A DNA stretch of 64,000 bases from Portulaca oleracea. Its lineage: Eukaryota; Streptophyta; Magnoliopsida; Caryophyllales; Portulacaceae. Below are positions 44,024-55,368 of the stretch, one piece after another. The number at the start of each line of letters is the position of its first letter. Positions within the stretch are counted from its first letter, which is position 1. The position numbers and the translations under genes were made by a program. The stretch is from NCBI GenBank assembly GCA_029582165.1, contig CM055881.1:30312094-30376093 (forward strand), written 5' to 3'. Below the pieces are notes generated by a model. It had not been told where the DNA came from. It searched no databases and worked only from the letters and a program-made list of their open reading frames with translations.

Positions 44024-44330
44024 TGTAACACCCCGACCCCTTCTGAGTCGCGGACATTACCGTTAACTGCTTCAAGGATCACTAACTGACCCCACAAATC
44101 ACCATGAGTTTTTCCAACGTGCTTCGTCCTCGCTCACACGCTGCCTGGGAAAACTTCCCAAGAGGTCACTCATCCTGAGACTACTCCCAACCAAGCACGC
44201 TTCACTGAAGAGTACTCTAAAATATGGTGCAGAGTACTTTGATTTTATATACCAGCGGCTACAATATAAGGAGTTCCTATAACCTATAAGCTTGAATCTA
44301 TAAGTCATAAATTAACTGATTGGATGTTAA
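44024..44330 (-). mobile_element. Cassandra-type TRIM LTR fragment carrying 5S rRNA sequence
   Basis: In minus orientation a 5S-like block (~44212 down to 44152) is followed by LTR sequence running to a GGGGTCGGGGTGTTACA end at 44024. Upstream is a TATATAAA-like motif near 44250. Cassandra elements are known for LTRs that contain 5S rRNA with its RNA polymerase III promoter. The second LTR, PBS and PPT are not found, so this is a lone LTR or a fragment; the outer boundary is approximate. Confidence 0.7.
44152..44212 (-). other. 5S rRNA-derived segment (not a functional 5S gene)
   Basis: The minus strand reads GAAGCGTGCTTGG, then GGGAGTAGTCTCAGGATGAG and TGACCTCTTGGGAAG, which closely follows the second half of plant 5S rRNA including the internal promoter C-box region. 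The 5' half of 5S is missing or unrecognisable. Confidence 0.75.
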
Positions 44331-45543
44331 ATAATACTCATATATTGTGAACTAGAAGACAAGATGTATAATATGAAGCAACCAAATTGGGTTAGTTGGT
44401 GAAAGAAAAGAAGCTCGATAAACTCATAAGGCTTTCCTATGAATTAAATTAAAATGAAATTCTAAGTAAATGCATCAAAAGTCTAATGAGTTAGTGTTTT
44501 CATGTAGTTTTGAGATCGATGATAACACATGTACTCTAACTCAATAGTAGTGTTATAAAACAAGAATAAACACACACACACACATGTACGTTACATGGTT
44601 AAGAAGACAAATTCATGAGACTGATTATATTAGGGTTTTGGAATTACAATCGAACCTTAAAATATTAACTAAGTTGATAATAAACACAATTTAAAAAAAT
44701 TTCCACATACTTTCAACTTTGGACTTATTTTGTTGTCGTACACCACCCCTGATTCCCACCCACAATGACTAAGTGGTGTGCTTCATTGGTGTTCATATGA
44801 ATATAGAGGATAAAGAACAGGGGAAGACACAATCGAAGAAATTAAATACGTAAAGGTAAATGGATAAGTGCGACTATTTACAGCCAAGGTATTATAATCA
44901 AGAACTGATAGTGGTTTATCACAATAATTTAAATAAGTTTAAGATTGGAAGTGTTGAGGAGGTTTTTCGATATTTAAATAATTAGTAACTTAACATTTTA
45001 AAATTAGGATCATTTTATCCAAAATAAGTATGTAGTACGACAACAAATTTATATATATGTAAATATTTCTTAATTCACATTGTTAAAAGGTTAAAATTTG
45101 TTTTCTCTCGCATCCCAAGTACTTGTTGAAATTACTAAGGATCTCTAAATGTGGTGACCTTTAATTGATTGTGTTTGTTCTACTTGTTTAGAATTTACTT
45201 AATTACTAATATTTGCAATAACTCATGTCACAAGTTAATACTAATTAAAGCTAAAGAGTAAAGAGTCGAACATTGGGCGGAAGTCTTTTCCATTATATCA
45301 ATCTATTAATGAGTGTTAAATTTGAGCTCATATTTAAAATTGGAAGAGGATTGTAGGGTAGAGAGAGGAGTTTGTTTGTAGTTGAATAGTGAAAGGCAAA
45401 ACACATTCTAGGTGTAAAGTGTTTATTTGTTAAGAGGTAAAGCTACATGCCAAATGAACAACTCAAACAAGCATAATCTTTGTGTAAATTGTCAGAACCA
45501 AAGGCGTCAAGTCAGGTCGTTTCAGTCAACATGGGTTCCATAC

Positions 45544-45568
45544 TCACCTCACCTCACCTCACCTCACC
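45544..45568 (+). repeat. (CTCAC)n microsatellite
   Basis: Five CTCAC units. Confidence 0.9.
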
Positions 45569-46475
45569 ATCAACTTTGATTCATAAACATTGTGTGGTCA
45601 TTCTACTCCTCATTGTATATGGTTTCATCAATTGGCATTTCAAGTGTGAGTTCAATTTTAAATTTTGATTAATAAAGTTTGTATTTTCTTAAAATATGAG
45701 TTTTGGTTTATTGTTATATAAGATTTTTAGCCTCTTTTTTAAAGTTTTGATCAATTGATTTGGTATAGTTTGAGAAAGGAAGATAAGATCCCTTTTCATA
45801 TTATTATTGTCAGATTATAAAGCTCTCCATCAATATTAAAAATTACTATGCATACAATTTGTATTATTTATTATGGTTGATATGATTAAGTTATCATTTA
45901 TATTCATCGACATAGCTAGTAAATATTATATTCCTTTATTTTGATAAAAAATATTATATTCTGATACTGAATAAATATGGTTATTAATCATTTTAAATCA
46001 TGGTATATATATATATAAATATATGAGTGAGAAATAATTATTAGCCAGACAAGTTTGCTTGCATGCATCACGTCAAACGGTTAAAGTCATTTATTGTTGG
46101 TCCTTGTCTAATATTTTACTCCTCCACTTCATATTAGAATGTATAATAAATACCATGAAACCTTCAATACTTCTCTCTAATTTAAAAATTTTTATACTGT
46201 ATTTTATCAAATTTATAATATATATTTTTTTTATAATAGTATGTTTTGTTATAACTCCATTAATAATACTTTCGTATAGTAAAACATAATTTATGTTGTG
46301 GAATTAATGATAAATTTTTTAAATATAACTAATACATAGATTAAAGAAACAATCTATATGAAATAGAAGGAGGATTAATATCTTTATTTCTATGTGATAT
46401 CAAAATTAACTAATAAAATAGATATAATATTTACTGCAGTTATTTTATTGTTCAATACTAACAGCTACTGGTACA

Positions 46476-46477
<2 letters not shown>

Positions 46478-46511
<34 letters not shown>

Positions 46512-46512
46512 T
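46478..46512 (+). repeat. (AAT)n microsatellite
   Basis: About eleven AAT units; they generate the poly-Ile run of a spurious frame here. Confidence 0.95.
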
Positions 46513-46605
46513 GTTTGTGACAGCTATAATGGAACAGAACTCAAAATATTTATTGTCTAGCAATTTTAAATTGCATGTTTTTCTTGAAACAACTTATATA
46601 TTATT

Positions 46606-47047
46606 CACAACTAAAAATATGTGTATTACCAACCACTTTTTTCCAACAAATTTGAAATGGTTGGTCCAACCATTTTAGCAACCATTTCATATTCTAACTA
46701 TATATTTTTCAAAAAATTTAGTTGGAAAAAGGGTTGAAAATTCCAACCAATTTTGCTAAAATGGTTGGAAAATTTTTCTACCATCTTTTTTCCTATTATT
46801 TGAAAATGGTTGAAAAAAGGGTTGGATTACCAACTTTTTTTCCAACCAATTTCAAATAGTAGGAAAAAGGATGTTAGGAAAAATTTCTCGCCAATTTTAG
46901 CAAATATGATTGGAATCTCCAACCCTTTTCCCCACCTTTTTTCAAAAATAGTTGGAATATAAAATAGTTGTTAAAATGGTTGGTTTTTTCAACCATTTTA
47001 AATTGGTTGAAAAAAAGTAGTTGGTAGTACACACATTTTTAGTAGTG
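46606..47047. mobile_element. Non-autonomous CACTA element, 442 bp, with TSD
   Basis: The left end CACAACTAAAAATATGTGTA and the reversed right end CACTACTAAAAATGTGTGTA extend as inverted repeats for ~45 bp (ACCAACnACTTTTTT, then CAACnAATTT). Target duplications ATT sit at 46603-46605 and 47048-47050, the 3-bp size of CACTA elements. The interior consists almost entirely of AACCATTTT / AAATGGTTGG subterminal motifs in both orientations. No coding sequence. Confidence 0.88.
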
Positions 47048-47050
47048 ATT

Positions 47051-47900
47051 TTTTTTATATTTGGTAATATATTTATGTTCTTTTGAATTTAGATATACTT
47101 TTCTAATTTGACTTTTTTTAGTTTGTATGTATATTTATATTTATTTGTGTTCAACCACTGTATTTATATTTTATTTGCCCTTTTTATTGATAAATATTTA
47201 ATTTTATGAAGTGTAATTTTTTTTCCTGCAACGGACCATTTTTTTTTTCAAGTGCAATGAACCTCTATTGTCATTAATTGCAATTGTGCTTGGACTGGCT
47301 AGCTCACTCAGATGTGTCACTAAGTGAATGGGACAAAAATCTCGATTATTTTTAGAGATTCCTCTCTCATTCTTGAATGTGACCCGGAGCAACAGTGCCA
47401 GTAATACTCATATACCAATCAATTATTTTCTTTTAAATTTCATGAATAAAATTTCCCTTCCTATAATTCATGTAGATTTGTATATATTCCTTTTTAAACT
47501 ATTCTAATAGCCCTAACTATTCATCTGCCTCCATACTCTCCTATTGCTCTGTTCTATATGGTATCAACATTCAACCATAATAGATTTTACAAAATAACCA
47601 TAGTATTCTAACCATAATATTTTATTCTAATAACCATAATGTTGAGGACCTTTTTAGAGTTGTTATTCCTTTTTAAACTATTTTCTTTTAAATATCATGA
47701 ATAAAACTCATAAATGTATTTTTGTTATTCATTTTTAAACTATTTTATTTTTAAATAAAATACACTATTATTAGGTTTTAGATTTTGGAGTACATTGGAT
47801 TTTAACTTTTCGAAGATAGATTACAATTTACAAATAAAATTTCCCTCACAAAATAATTGGCCCCCTTTCCTACCAAGTGTGAGCCTCATCCTTGTTCCTA
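47051..47900. other. AT-rich intergenic DNA
   Basis: No gene or defined element. ACCATAATAT phrases repeat near 47570-47645. Confidence 0.45.
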
Positions 47901-47933
47901 GATAGGTTACATGAAACACATATCAATGAGAGG

Positions 47934-48449
47934 TACTCCCACCTTTCCATATTAATTGTCGTCTTTAAAAATTGTGCAATCAAAATTTTAAATTTTTGAC
48001 CATAAATTTCTCAATATATATATATATAATGAGTTGTTATATAAAATTATCACAATTAGATTTGTAACGAAAAATAGTATCATAAAAGTATAATATTTCA
48101 ATTGTTAATAACATATTATATAAGAAATTATCTATCAAAGAGTAACATTAGCTTACATGAAAGGCATATCAATTAATGAGAGGTACTCCCACCGTTCCAT
48201 ATTAATTGTCGTTTTTGAAAATCATGCAATCAAAATTTTAAATTTTTTACCATAAATTTCTCAATATATATATATAATGAGTTGTTATATAAAATTACCA
48301 CAATTAGATTCGTAACGAAAAATAGTATCATAAAAGTATAATATTTCAATTATTAATAACATAATATATAAGAAATTATCAATCAAAGAGTAACATTAAA
48401 CATTCTCAAAGTCAAAATTATGACAAATTAATACGGAACAGAGAGAGTA
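47934..48449. mobile_element. Stowaway-like MITE, partly duplicated in tandem
   Basis: Copy 2 (48184-48449) is complete: TA target sites flank CTCCCACCGTTCCATATTAA... and a right end with ATACGGAACAGAGAGAG. Copy 1 (from 47934) matches it over ~220 bp but lacks the right terminus. The flanking bases also match (TTACATGAAA..CATATCAA then TGAGAGG before each start), so a segment of ~250 bp, host flank plus MITE, was tandemly duplicated. Confidence 0.8.
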
Positions 48450-49128
48450 TAATAAAGCCTAGCTGAGTTTTAGGAACCAATATTGATACTAGACCTGGCA
48501 ATTCTCGACCCGACCCGGAAACCCGACCCAAACCGACCCGTAAAAAATGGGTTTTGAACACGAAATTCCGACCCGGGACCCGAAAATGACCCAACCCAAA
48601 GAACCCGGTAAAAAACGGGTCAAGTTGGGTCAGGTTTGGGTCGACCAGTTGGGTCAGACACTTTAATTTTAAGTTTTTATCTGCTTTGGCCTTATGCAAA
48701 AAAATGGACCCATTTCATGAAAATTAAGGCCCAAAAGTAAAATATTGGGTGACTTTGGAAAGCTATGCGTAGAGAGACATACAAATGAAATAATCAAATA
48801 ACAAATGATCAAAACAAAACCTTAACACTGTCACTCACTCTTTCAATGAACCCTCAAACTCCTGTAGTCCCGTCTTTCTCCTCTCTTTCAGTAAAATAGT
48901 GAATTATTATCTAAGGTCACAGTTCAATTCATTATTGTCCAATAACCTAAAAGTTCAGTATATTAGCATCCCAAAACCCTATATATTTCATAAGTACTGT
49001 TATTCGTGGATTGTTGACGTAAACCGCATACTTGTAGACTTGAAGATTGCCAAATTTTGTCCCTTAGGTGTATAGTAATATGTCTATACAACTATGACAT
49101 ATTGTGGTGATCGAACTTGGAATGAAAT

Positions 49129-52100
49129 TGTAACGACCCACCCTAAACCCGTTTTAATTAAGACACTAAGTTCGATGATTAGCCGAATTACGCTAATTAA
49201 AAATTTCTTTATTTATGACACGTTTACTGTTATACTGGTTATTACGTTTTTCTTTATATGTATATTTATGCGTGACAGGTCTCGAGCAAGACGATGGTTC
49301 GTGGGTTAACTTTTATGTATTGTTATCTTATGAATATTATGTTGAGGTTATGAGTATTTTACAATAAGTTATTTGATTTATTTTACGTTCTAAAATTTTT
49401 ACGTCTAAAACCGAGGAAGGTTATATTAATTTTAATTCCGTTCTTTTACGATTTATGCTACCCGATCCTCCTAAGTACATTTTATGGCCCCAAATTATTT
49501 TATTAGTATGTTTTATCAAGTTAGTTTATATGATTTTAATTTTTGGTATTCTACTCAATTTTATTCCCAAGGAAATTTTATTGAGTTATATACTAAGTTA
49601 TATTATCAAGTTTTATGTTGTTAAATTATTTGGGTTGATTACCAATTATTCTTACCTAGCTAATTTTTCTTACTAATAGTTTAATTATGTTTTAATTGGG
49701 TGGTAATTTAATTAAGGAGGGTTTTTATAAGGGGTTCAAAGGGTTGTAGTTCATTTGGCAAAAATCAGATTTTTATTACAACTCTCCACACTTTCTCTCT
49801 CTACCTTCCCTCTCCCTCCTTGCTCTGCTGCCCAGCCGGCCAGCCACCACTGCCGCCTGCGCTTTTCCGCGTGTTTTCCGCGCCGTCGGCCACTCCGGCC
49901 ACCACTCGCTCCTCCCTTCTCTTGTTCAATTTCTCACCTCAAATTCAAGTAGTATAATCTCAAACCCTAACCTAATTCTCTTGTTTCTAATCTGATTTTC
50001 TACTTCAAATTCATGGTTTCTTGATGTTTTTCATCTTCTTTATGTTTATTAAGCATGAATTTAAGTTGTGATTAAGTTAGGGTTTAAGTTTTAAGTGTAT
50101 GCATGTATATTTCTAAGTGTTTGTGAGGTTTTATGATTGAATTCATGGTGGATGATGAATTAATGGTGATGCATGTGGATTTCTTAGGAGTTTCTAAGTA
50201 TTTAAGGGCTGAGTTTATGTTGTGAGATTATAAATTAAGAGTTATCATGCTTAATTTGGGTGAATTAGAGAGATTGTTGTGCAAGAGTTCAAGAACATGT
50301 TTATTATGTGAAGTTTATGTTTAATCCATAGATGCATGTGATTTTTAAGGCCTTTGATGAAGAGTTTTTCATGGTTTATATTCTGGAAATATGGTGGTTT
50401 AAGGTTTGTTGAAGTTTGATTAAGTTCTATTATGATTAAGAGTGGGAAAATCCAATTAAAAGATGAGTTTTAAGTGTTTTAGCTACTGTTTTCAATTCTG
50501 GAAATTTACAGAATTATAAAAGTGAGATTTTTGCCCAAATTTCTATTCCATTTGATAGCTTAAAGTGCTAGCAAACCATAGGCTTTGGAATTTCGAATTT
50601 CCGACATGTATAGCCCGAGTTACGACCAAAACCGTGAAGGTACAATTTTATATACGAATTCTGAGTCAGTGTTTTGAGGGCTGTTTTTCGTCCCTTTGGA
50701 GACCTCTTTAGTTTTTATGGTGAACATGAAAGTTTTAGGCCACGTTGCAAGCTTTCCGGAAAGGTATGATTCGTAGTCATCCGATGTCGGGAGTATGAGT
50801 TACGAGCCCGGGAAGCAGGGCTGTCCGGAACAAATTTCTGCCCAGAATTTTTATTGCCTTTTTAGCCTAAAATTTGTAAATTGGGTCTTTTATGGAGTTC
50901 TTATGAATTTGTAACCTTTGTGGTGTTGTCAAGATAGTTGGGATGAGTTTTCTAAGCTAATTTAAGTTGGGTTGATGTTGAGGATTATCTCCTAAAGGAT
51001 CATAGGTAATTTAGCAATTCATGGGCCAATTCGGTAAAGTTTTAAGATCCAAGTAAGTATTGTTGATGAATAAGGGTTATACTTGATTCCCTCTATGTCT
51101 AAGTAACCATAAGCTCGTCCTTTCTTCATATCTAATTTACCGTTCATCGATTCGAAAATCGTTTCTAAAAAAATCCATAAACATGATATTGTCCTTAATT
51201 CCGTCGTTACGACGTTCTTCATGTTTTCACTAATCGAATGGTTTCTTTTATTGAACCTTCAAGTGCTCCAATTCTATGCTCCTCTAAGCCAATGGTTGAA
51301 ATGCCTCATAAGCCATGAACCTTCTCTATTGTTATTCAATTTTCACCATGAGTTCCACTCTAAGTTTTTAAGCCGTTTTATAATTTATTCATGCACTGCT
51401 TCTGTCCGGGCCATTTTTCGAGCCCTTCCTTTCATTTCTAGCATTTGGGCCAGTTGACAAAGTTGTCGGTCATGATTTTCCCTATTCCGGAAAGTACTCG
51501 TTTGCAAAAATCCGAGTTTTCTAGCCCAAGTTATCGCCGAAACAGCGAATTGCTAAAATCTGAAATTTTATTTCCTTTCTTACCTTTTATGAGACAAGTT
51601 TAAGTATTGTATGCTATTTTGTATGATTACACGAACCTCACCGATTTCACTACGCTCTTATTACAAATTCCTTATAGTCTCCAAGTCGCCCACGCCATCT
51701 CAAGCTCGAGGCTCGCCGCTAAAGCTTTCGTCTAACCAAGGTACGCGAATTGTCCAACTCTTCGCTCCTTTATGTTTACGATTTATGTTTTATATTTACG
51801 ATTTATGCTTTATGTTCACGATTTATGTTTTATGGTTACGGTTTATGCAAATATTTACGGTTTATGTTTTATGTTTATAATTTATGTTTTATGTTTACGA
51901 TTTATGTTTATATTTATGGTTTATGCTAAAGGTTTACGGTTTATGTTAAAGGTTTACGATTTATGTTTATATTTATGGTTTATGCTAAAGGTTTACGGTT
52001 TATGTTAAAGGTTTACGATTTATGTTTATATTTATGGTTTATGCTAAAGGTTTACGGTTTATGTTAAAGGTTTACGATTTATGTTTATATTTATGGTTTA

Positions 52101-53246
52101 TGTTAAAGGTTTACGGTTTATGTTAAAGGTTTACGATTTATGTTAAAGGTTTACGGTTTATGTTAAAGGTTTATGATTTATGTTAAAGGTTTACGGTTTA
52201 TGTTAAAGGTTTATGGTTTATGACAAATGTTTACGGTTTATGATCAATGCTTACGGTTTATGATAAATGTTTACAGTTTATGATAGATGTTTATGGTTTA
52301 TGCTAAATGTTTACAGTTTGTGCTAAGTTATGCTTTTATGATTATTGCTCCTTTATGATTACGATTTATGCTAATCTATGCTTTTATGGTTATTCATGGT
52401 TTTAAGCGGTCCCATTTTATGGATTCTATGTTCTATGTTCTAGCTAGTTACGAGAAGTGCTAGCCTTTTATGTTTGAGATGTTCTTGATCAGAGTGTCCT
52501 AGACCTGGCCAGTGTCTGACTGCATAGCAGTCACCCATCCAAACTCCAGATCGGTTTGGGCGTGCGTGCGCGAGATGCTTTGCATCGATCTAAAGGGGAC
52601 CCAACAAAACTCTTAAGTTTATGTATTTACTTCTAAGTTCATGTTCTTTCTTTATGAATTCAAGTTACTTTTACTTATGTATAAGTTTATGTTCACGTCA
52701 TTTCAAGTTGATGTTTTATTACCCCTTCCCCGTTTTCAAAATGAATTTAAATGCCGGCACTAAAACCGTTTTCGAACGGTTTGACGTGTTGGAGGTTTAC
52801 GTACTGAGTGTTTCCCCACTCACTTTTCGCAATGTTTTTAATGTTTTGTTTTAGGTGGTCCGAGTACCCAAAGTAAAGGCAAAGGCAAGCAGGGGTAATC
52901 GCGTGTTGCAAGCAAGGTAGTCATGGTTAAAGTATCATGATCGACTTGGGATTCGCATGTTTTTGAAGTAACCATGTTTATGGAAGAAGTGTTGTATTTT
53001 GTCCTCTTTAATGGTTGTTTAAAGTTTGATGGTTATGTTTTGGAGATTCATCTTTAAGTATGAAGTTATGCTTTGGGAGTATAGTATGTAATGTTTATAT
53101 GTTTTAATGATGTTCTTTTGGGTTGTTGCCTTGTCTCTTTTGGGAGACGGCGGTAATGCCTCGACCTAAGGTGTTCCGCTGCGCTAATCACAGGTTTGGG
53201 ATTCTAAGTATAGTCTTAATCTTGTGATTAAGGTTGGGGCGTTACA
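49129..53246 (+). mobile_element. Solo LTR, 4.1 kb, gypsy (Tekay/Del-like), with 5-bp TSD
   Basis: Starts TGTAACGACCC and ends GGGGCGTTACA, flanked by GAAAT on both sides (49124-49128 and 53247-53251). There is no internal pol or second LTR, so this is a solo LTR left by LTR-LTR recombination. A TATA-like TTTTATAAGG at ~49722 precedes a GC- and pyrimidine-rich transcribed leader (49780-49930). Later parts include TCCTAGACCTGGCCAGTGTC (~52497) and TTTACGTACTGAGTG followed by CCCCACTCACTTTT (~52797), phrases I associate with long plant chromovirus LTRs. Orientation is inferred from this order. The minisatellite at 51775-52330 is internal. Confidence 0.8.
51775..52330 (+). repeat. Minisatellite inside the solo LTR: ~20-bp unit, 59-bp higher-order period
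   Basis: The unit TTTATGTTAAAGGTTTACGG recurs with small changes. Around 51901-52100 a 59-bp higher-order unit repeats exactly (starts at 51901, 51960 and 52019). To the right the simple 20-21 bp form continues and decays after 52200. Spurious Tyr/Leu/Cys-rich frames arise from it. Confidence 0.92.
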
Positions 53247-53525
53247 GAAATGGTACATTACACAGGTGTCTTTGACTAATTATAATCAATTTTATTAGTT
53301 GTAAGTGACTGAGAAAAAGGGCGGTCATGACCCGTGAACCCGACCCAAACCGTCCGCAACCGGAATACACCCGACCCGTATTTACCCGAACCCGAAATAC
53401 ATCCGACCCGTATTTACCCGAACCCGATATACGACCGACCCGTAACCCGCCTGCCTGCCCGTATTGACAAGTCTAATTGATACCAAGATAGTGACATGTA
53501 GAAGTTATTGTTTTTGATGTACACA

Positions 53526-53885
53526 TGTTCTTTGGATTGGTTGGAATCACTTTTGGATGAATTAGATTGGATTAGATTGGATTGGATTGGATTGGATTGG
53601 ATAAGTTGTGATACTTTTTTGGGAAATTGTGTTTTTAGAGAGAATACTTTTTTGGGGAACTGTGTAAGGTTTGGATTGGATTGGAAAAAGTTACCAATCC
53701 AGGTTGTTCTTTGGATTGGATAAAACGAAGTTTGGATGGATTGGATTAGATTAGATTGGATTAAATAAGTTATGATACTTTTTCGGGGAATTGTGTTTTT
53801 AGAGAAGATTTTTTTTGGGAATTGTGTAAGGTTTGGATTGGATTGGATTGGATTGGATTGGAAAGAGTTACCAATCTAAAGAACA
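53526..53885. mobile_element. Two head-to-tail copies of a TGTTCTTTGGATTGG MITE
   Basis: Copy 1 spans 53526-53703 and copy 2 53705-53885. Each begins TGTTCTTTGGATTGG and ends in GAAA.AGTTACCAATC; the outer ends are inverted (TGTTCTTTGGATTGGT / ACCAATCTAAAGAACA). Both contain TTATGATACTTTTT or TGTGATACTTTTTT, GGGAA.TGTGT and (GGATT)n runs. No clear target duplication. Confidence 0.75.
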
Positions 53886-54600
53886 GGTATTTGATGCCAG
53901 AAAGGAAGAGGTAAAATGTAGATAGACAATAATACAGTTGGGTGCTAGAAAACCTATAAGTAATCCGAAAACGGGATCAAGAGACACTGGAACCTCATTT
54001 TTTTTTTATCCTATTCAGGTTCTCCTCTTACTTAGAGCGGGTCTTTAGGACTGAGACTTAACTAGTGCCCGGATAAGATGAAATTACGAATACCACTCTA
54101 ACCAGTAAGGTTCAACCAATCCTGACACATCTCATATTTTGACTGAAATAAAATGGAGTTTTAGAGTTTTAGGACTACAAGTTTTCAAAATATGTCATAG
54201 GTATAATTGTTATATAAATAAATTGTAATTCATGTGTAGAAAATTGTAAATTTCTACATAAAGAAATCTATAAGATACATAATAACATAGGTATAAAAGA
54301 ATATGTAAGGTGAATTAACAAAAATACCAACTAAATAACTAGTGATAACTCAATCTTTCATTTTGCTCAATAGAAAACCACATTATTATTACTGGCTTGG
54401 GCTTTGCTTTTTTGGATACACTATCCTTCCTATCTTACTTATCTGTTCTACCTATCTTACATAATATATATTGAAACATTCATATATTTAATAAATGATA
54501 TAATTGTGATTTACTTTACTTACAATACTTTATTAAAAATTATAAAATACATATTTAAAAATTTATATAACTTAAATGATGTGACTAATATAACTTATTT
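53886..54600. other. Intergenic DNA, no gene seen
   Basis: Mixed-composition stretch to ~54130 (AGAGCGGGTCTTTAGGACTG) followed by AT-rich DNA. Nothing recognisable. Confidence 0.4.
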
Positions 54601-54610
54601 TCCAAAAAAA

Positions 54611-54948
54611 TTACTCGGAGGTACCCCAATATTTGGGGAAACTATTTTTCGGTACCCCAAATTTTCAAAACACATTTTGAGGTACCCTTAATTTTGTGGG
54701 TTAGTAATTATCTAGTGGTTTTCCGGCCATCAATTTTATTAAGTGATCAAAATACCCTAATTTTTGTTCTTCAAGGGTATTTCTTTAAAAATGGAATAAC
54801 AAGGGTATTTCGGTTAAATAACTAAATTGATGACTGGAAATTCACCTAATAATTACTAACCCAAAAACTAAGGATACCCCAAAATGAATTTTGAAAAGTT
54901 GAGGTATCTGAAAAACATTTTACCAAAAGCTAGGGTATCTTCGAGTAA
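54611..54948. mobile_element. Foldback element with long inverted repeats
   Basis: 338 bp. The two halves are inverted copies over at least 130 bp: TTACTCGGAGGTACCCC...TTTTGAGGTACCC...GGGTTAGTAATTA on the left and its reverse complement TTACTCGAAGATACCCT...TTTTGGGGTATCC...GGGTTAGTAATTA from the right, extending to CATCAATTT / AAATTGATG. The transcript would form a near-complete hairpin. Superfamily not determined. Confidence 0.8.
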
Positions 54949-55368
54949 TTTTTTACTTACTTTCTTATACACTCTCCTACCTATCAATAGTTACACAATC
55001 TTACTTGCTTTTCCTACTTAATTAACTTTCCTTCAAACTGTCTTAAGAGAACATGACATTAATGTATCATATCGTCAATGATAATAATTTAATGATGTAT
55101 CTAAATGTCAAATCACATGTATTATAGATGTAACAATAAATACTACACCCGTCCTAACATATCTATCACTTCAACTAACTTGTCAGTCCCAATTTGCTTG
55201 TCTCTTTTACAATTCCGACAAACATAATTTCATTTTTATCCTGTTAAATATATTTATATCTCAATTTGTATAACTCCAACAATTATCATTCCTAATTAAT
55301 GTAGAGATAATTTAGATAAGTCACCAAAATTTCACCTTAATTCGAATGTGCATTGGATTTCCGACATT
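54949..55368. other. Intergenic DNA with an old MITE end
   Basis: Around 55140-55220, ACTACACCCGTCCTAACATA and CAGTCCCAATTTGCTTGTCTC look like eroded TACTCCCTCCGTCCC-type termini. No gene. Confidence 0.35.

Larger units (their letters stand above)
44331..46600. other. AT-rich intergenic DNA
   Basis: No gene seen. It contains a (CTCAC)n run, a segment near 45850-46010 related to the dispersed hairpin repeat family, and an (AAT)n run. Confidence 0.45.
48490..53475. mobile_element. hAT element split by a solo LTR
   Basis: The left terminus TAGACCTGGCAATTCTCGAC and reversed right terminus TAGACTTGTCAATACGGGC are flanked by 8-bp direct repeats ATTGATAC (48482-48489 and 53476-53483), the hAT signature. 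Subterminal ACCCGACCC-type motifs occur at both ends (48505-48660 and 53325-53460), as in the relative at 41600-42113. The 4,118-bp solo LTR is nested inside; without it and one 5-bp duplication the element is ~863 bp and non-autonomous. The left end lies 40 bp after the Stowaway duplication. Confidence 0.85.

Noticed and set aside
44099..44308. 69-residue minus-strand frame
   Set aside because: Translation of the Cassandra LTR, including 5S rRNA sequence.
49755..49952. 65-residue Pro/Ser-rich frame
   Set aside because: It falls in the GC- and pyrimidine-rich leader part of the solo LTR; composition explains the open frame.
51611..52008. Tyr/Leu/Cys-rich frames of 78-89 residues
   Set aside because: They are translations of the LTR minisatellite.
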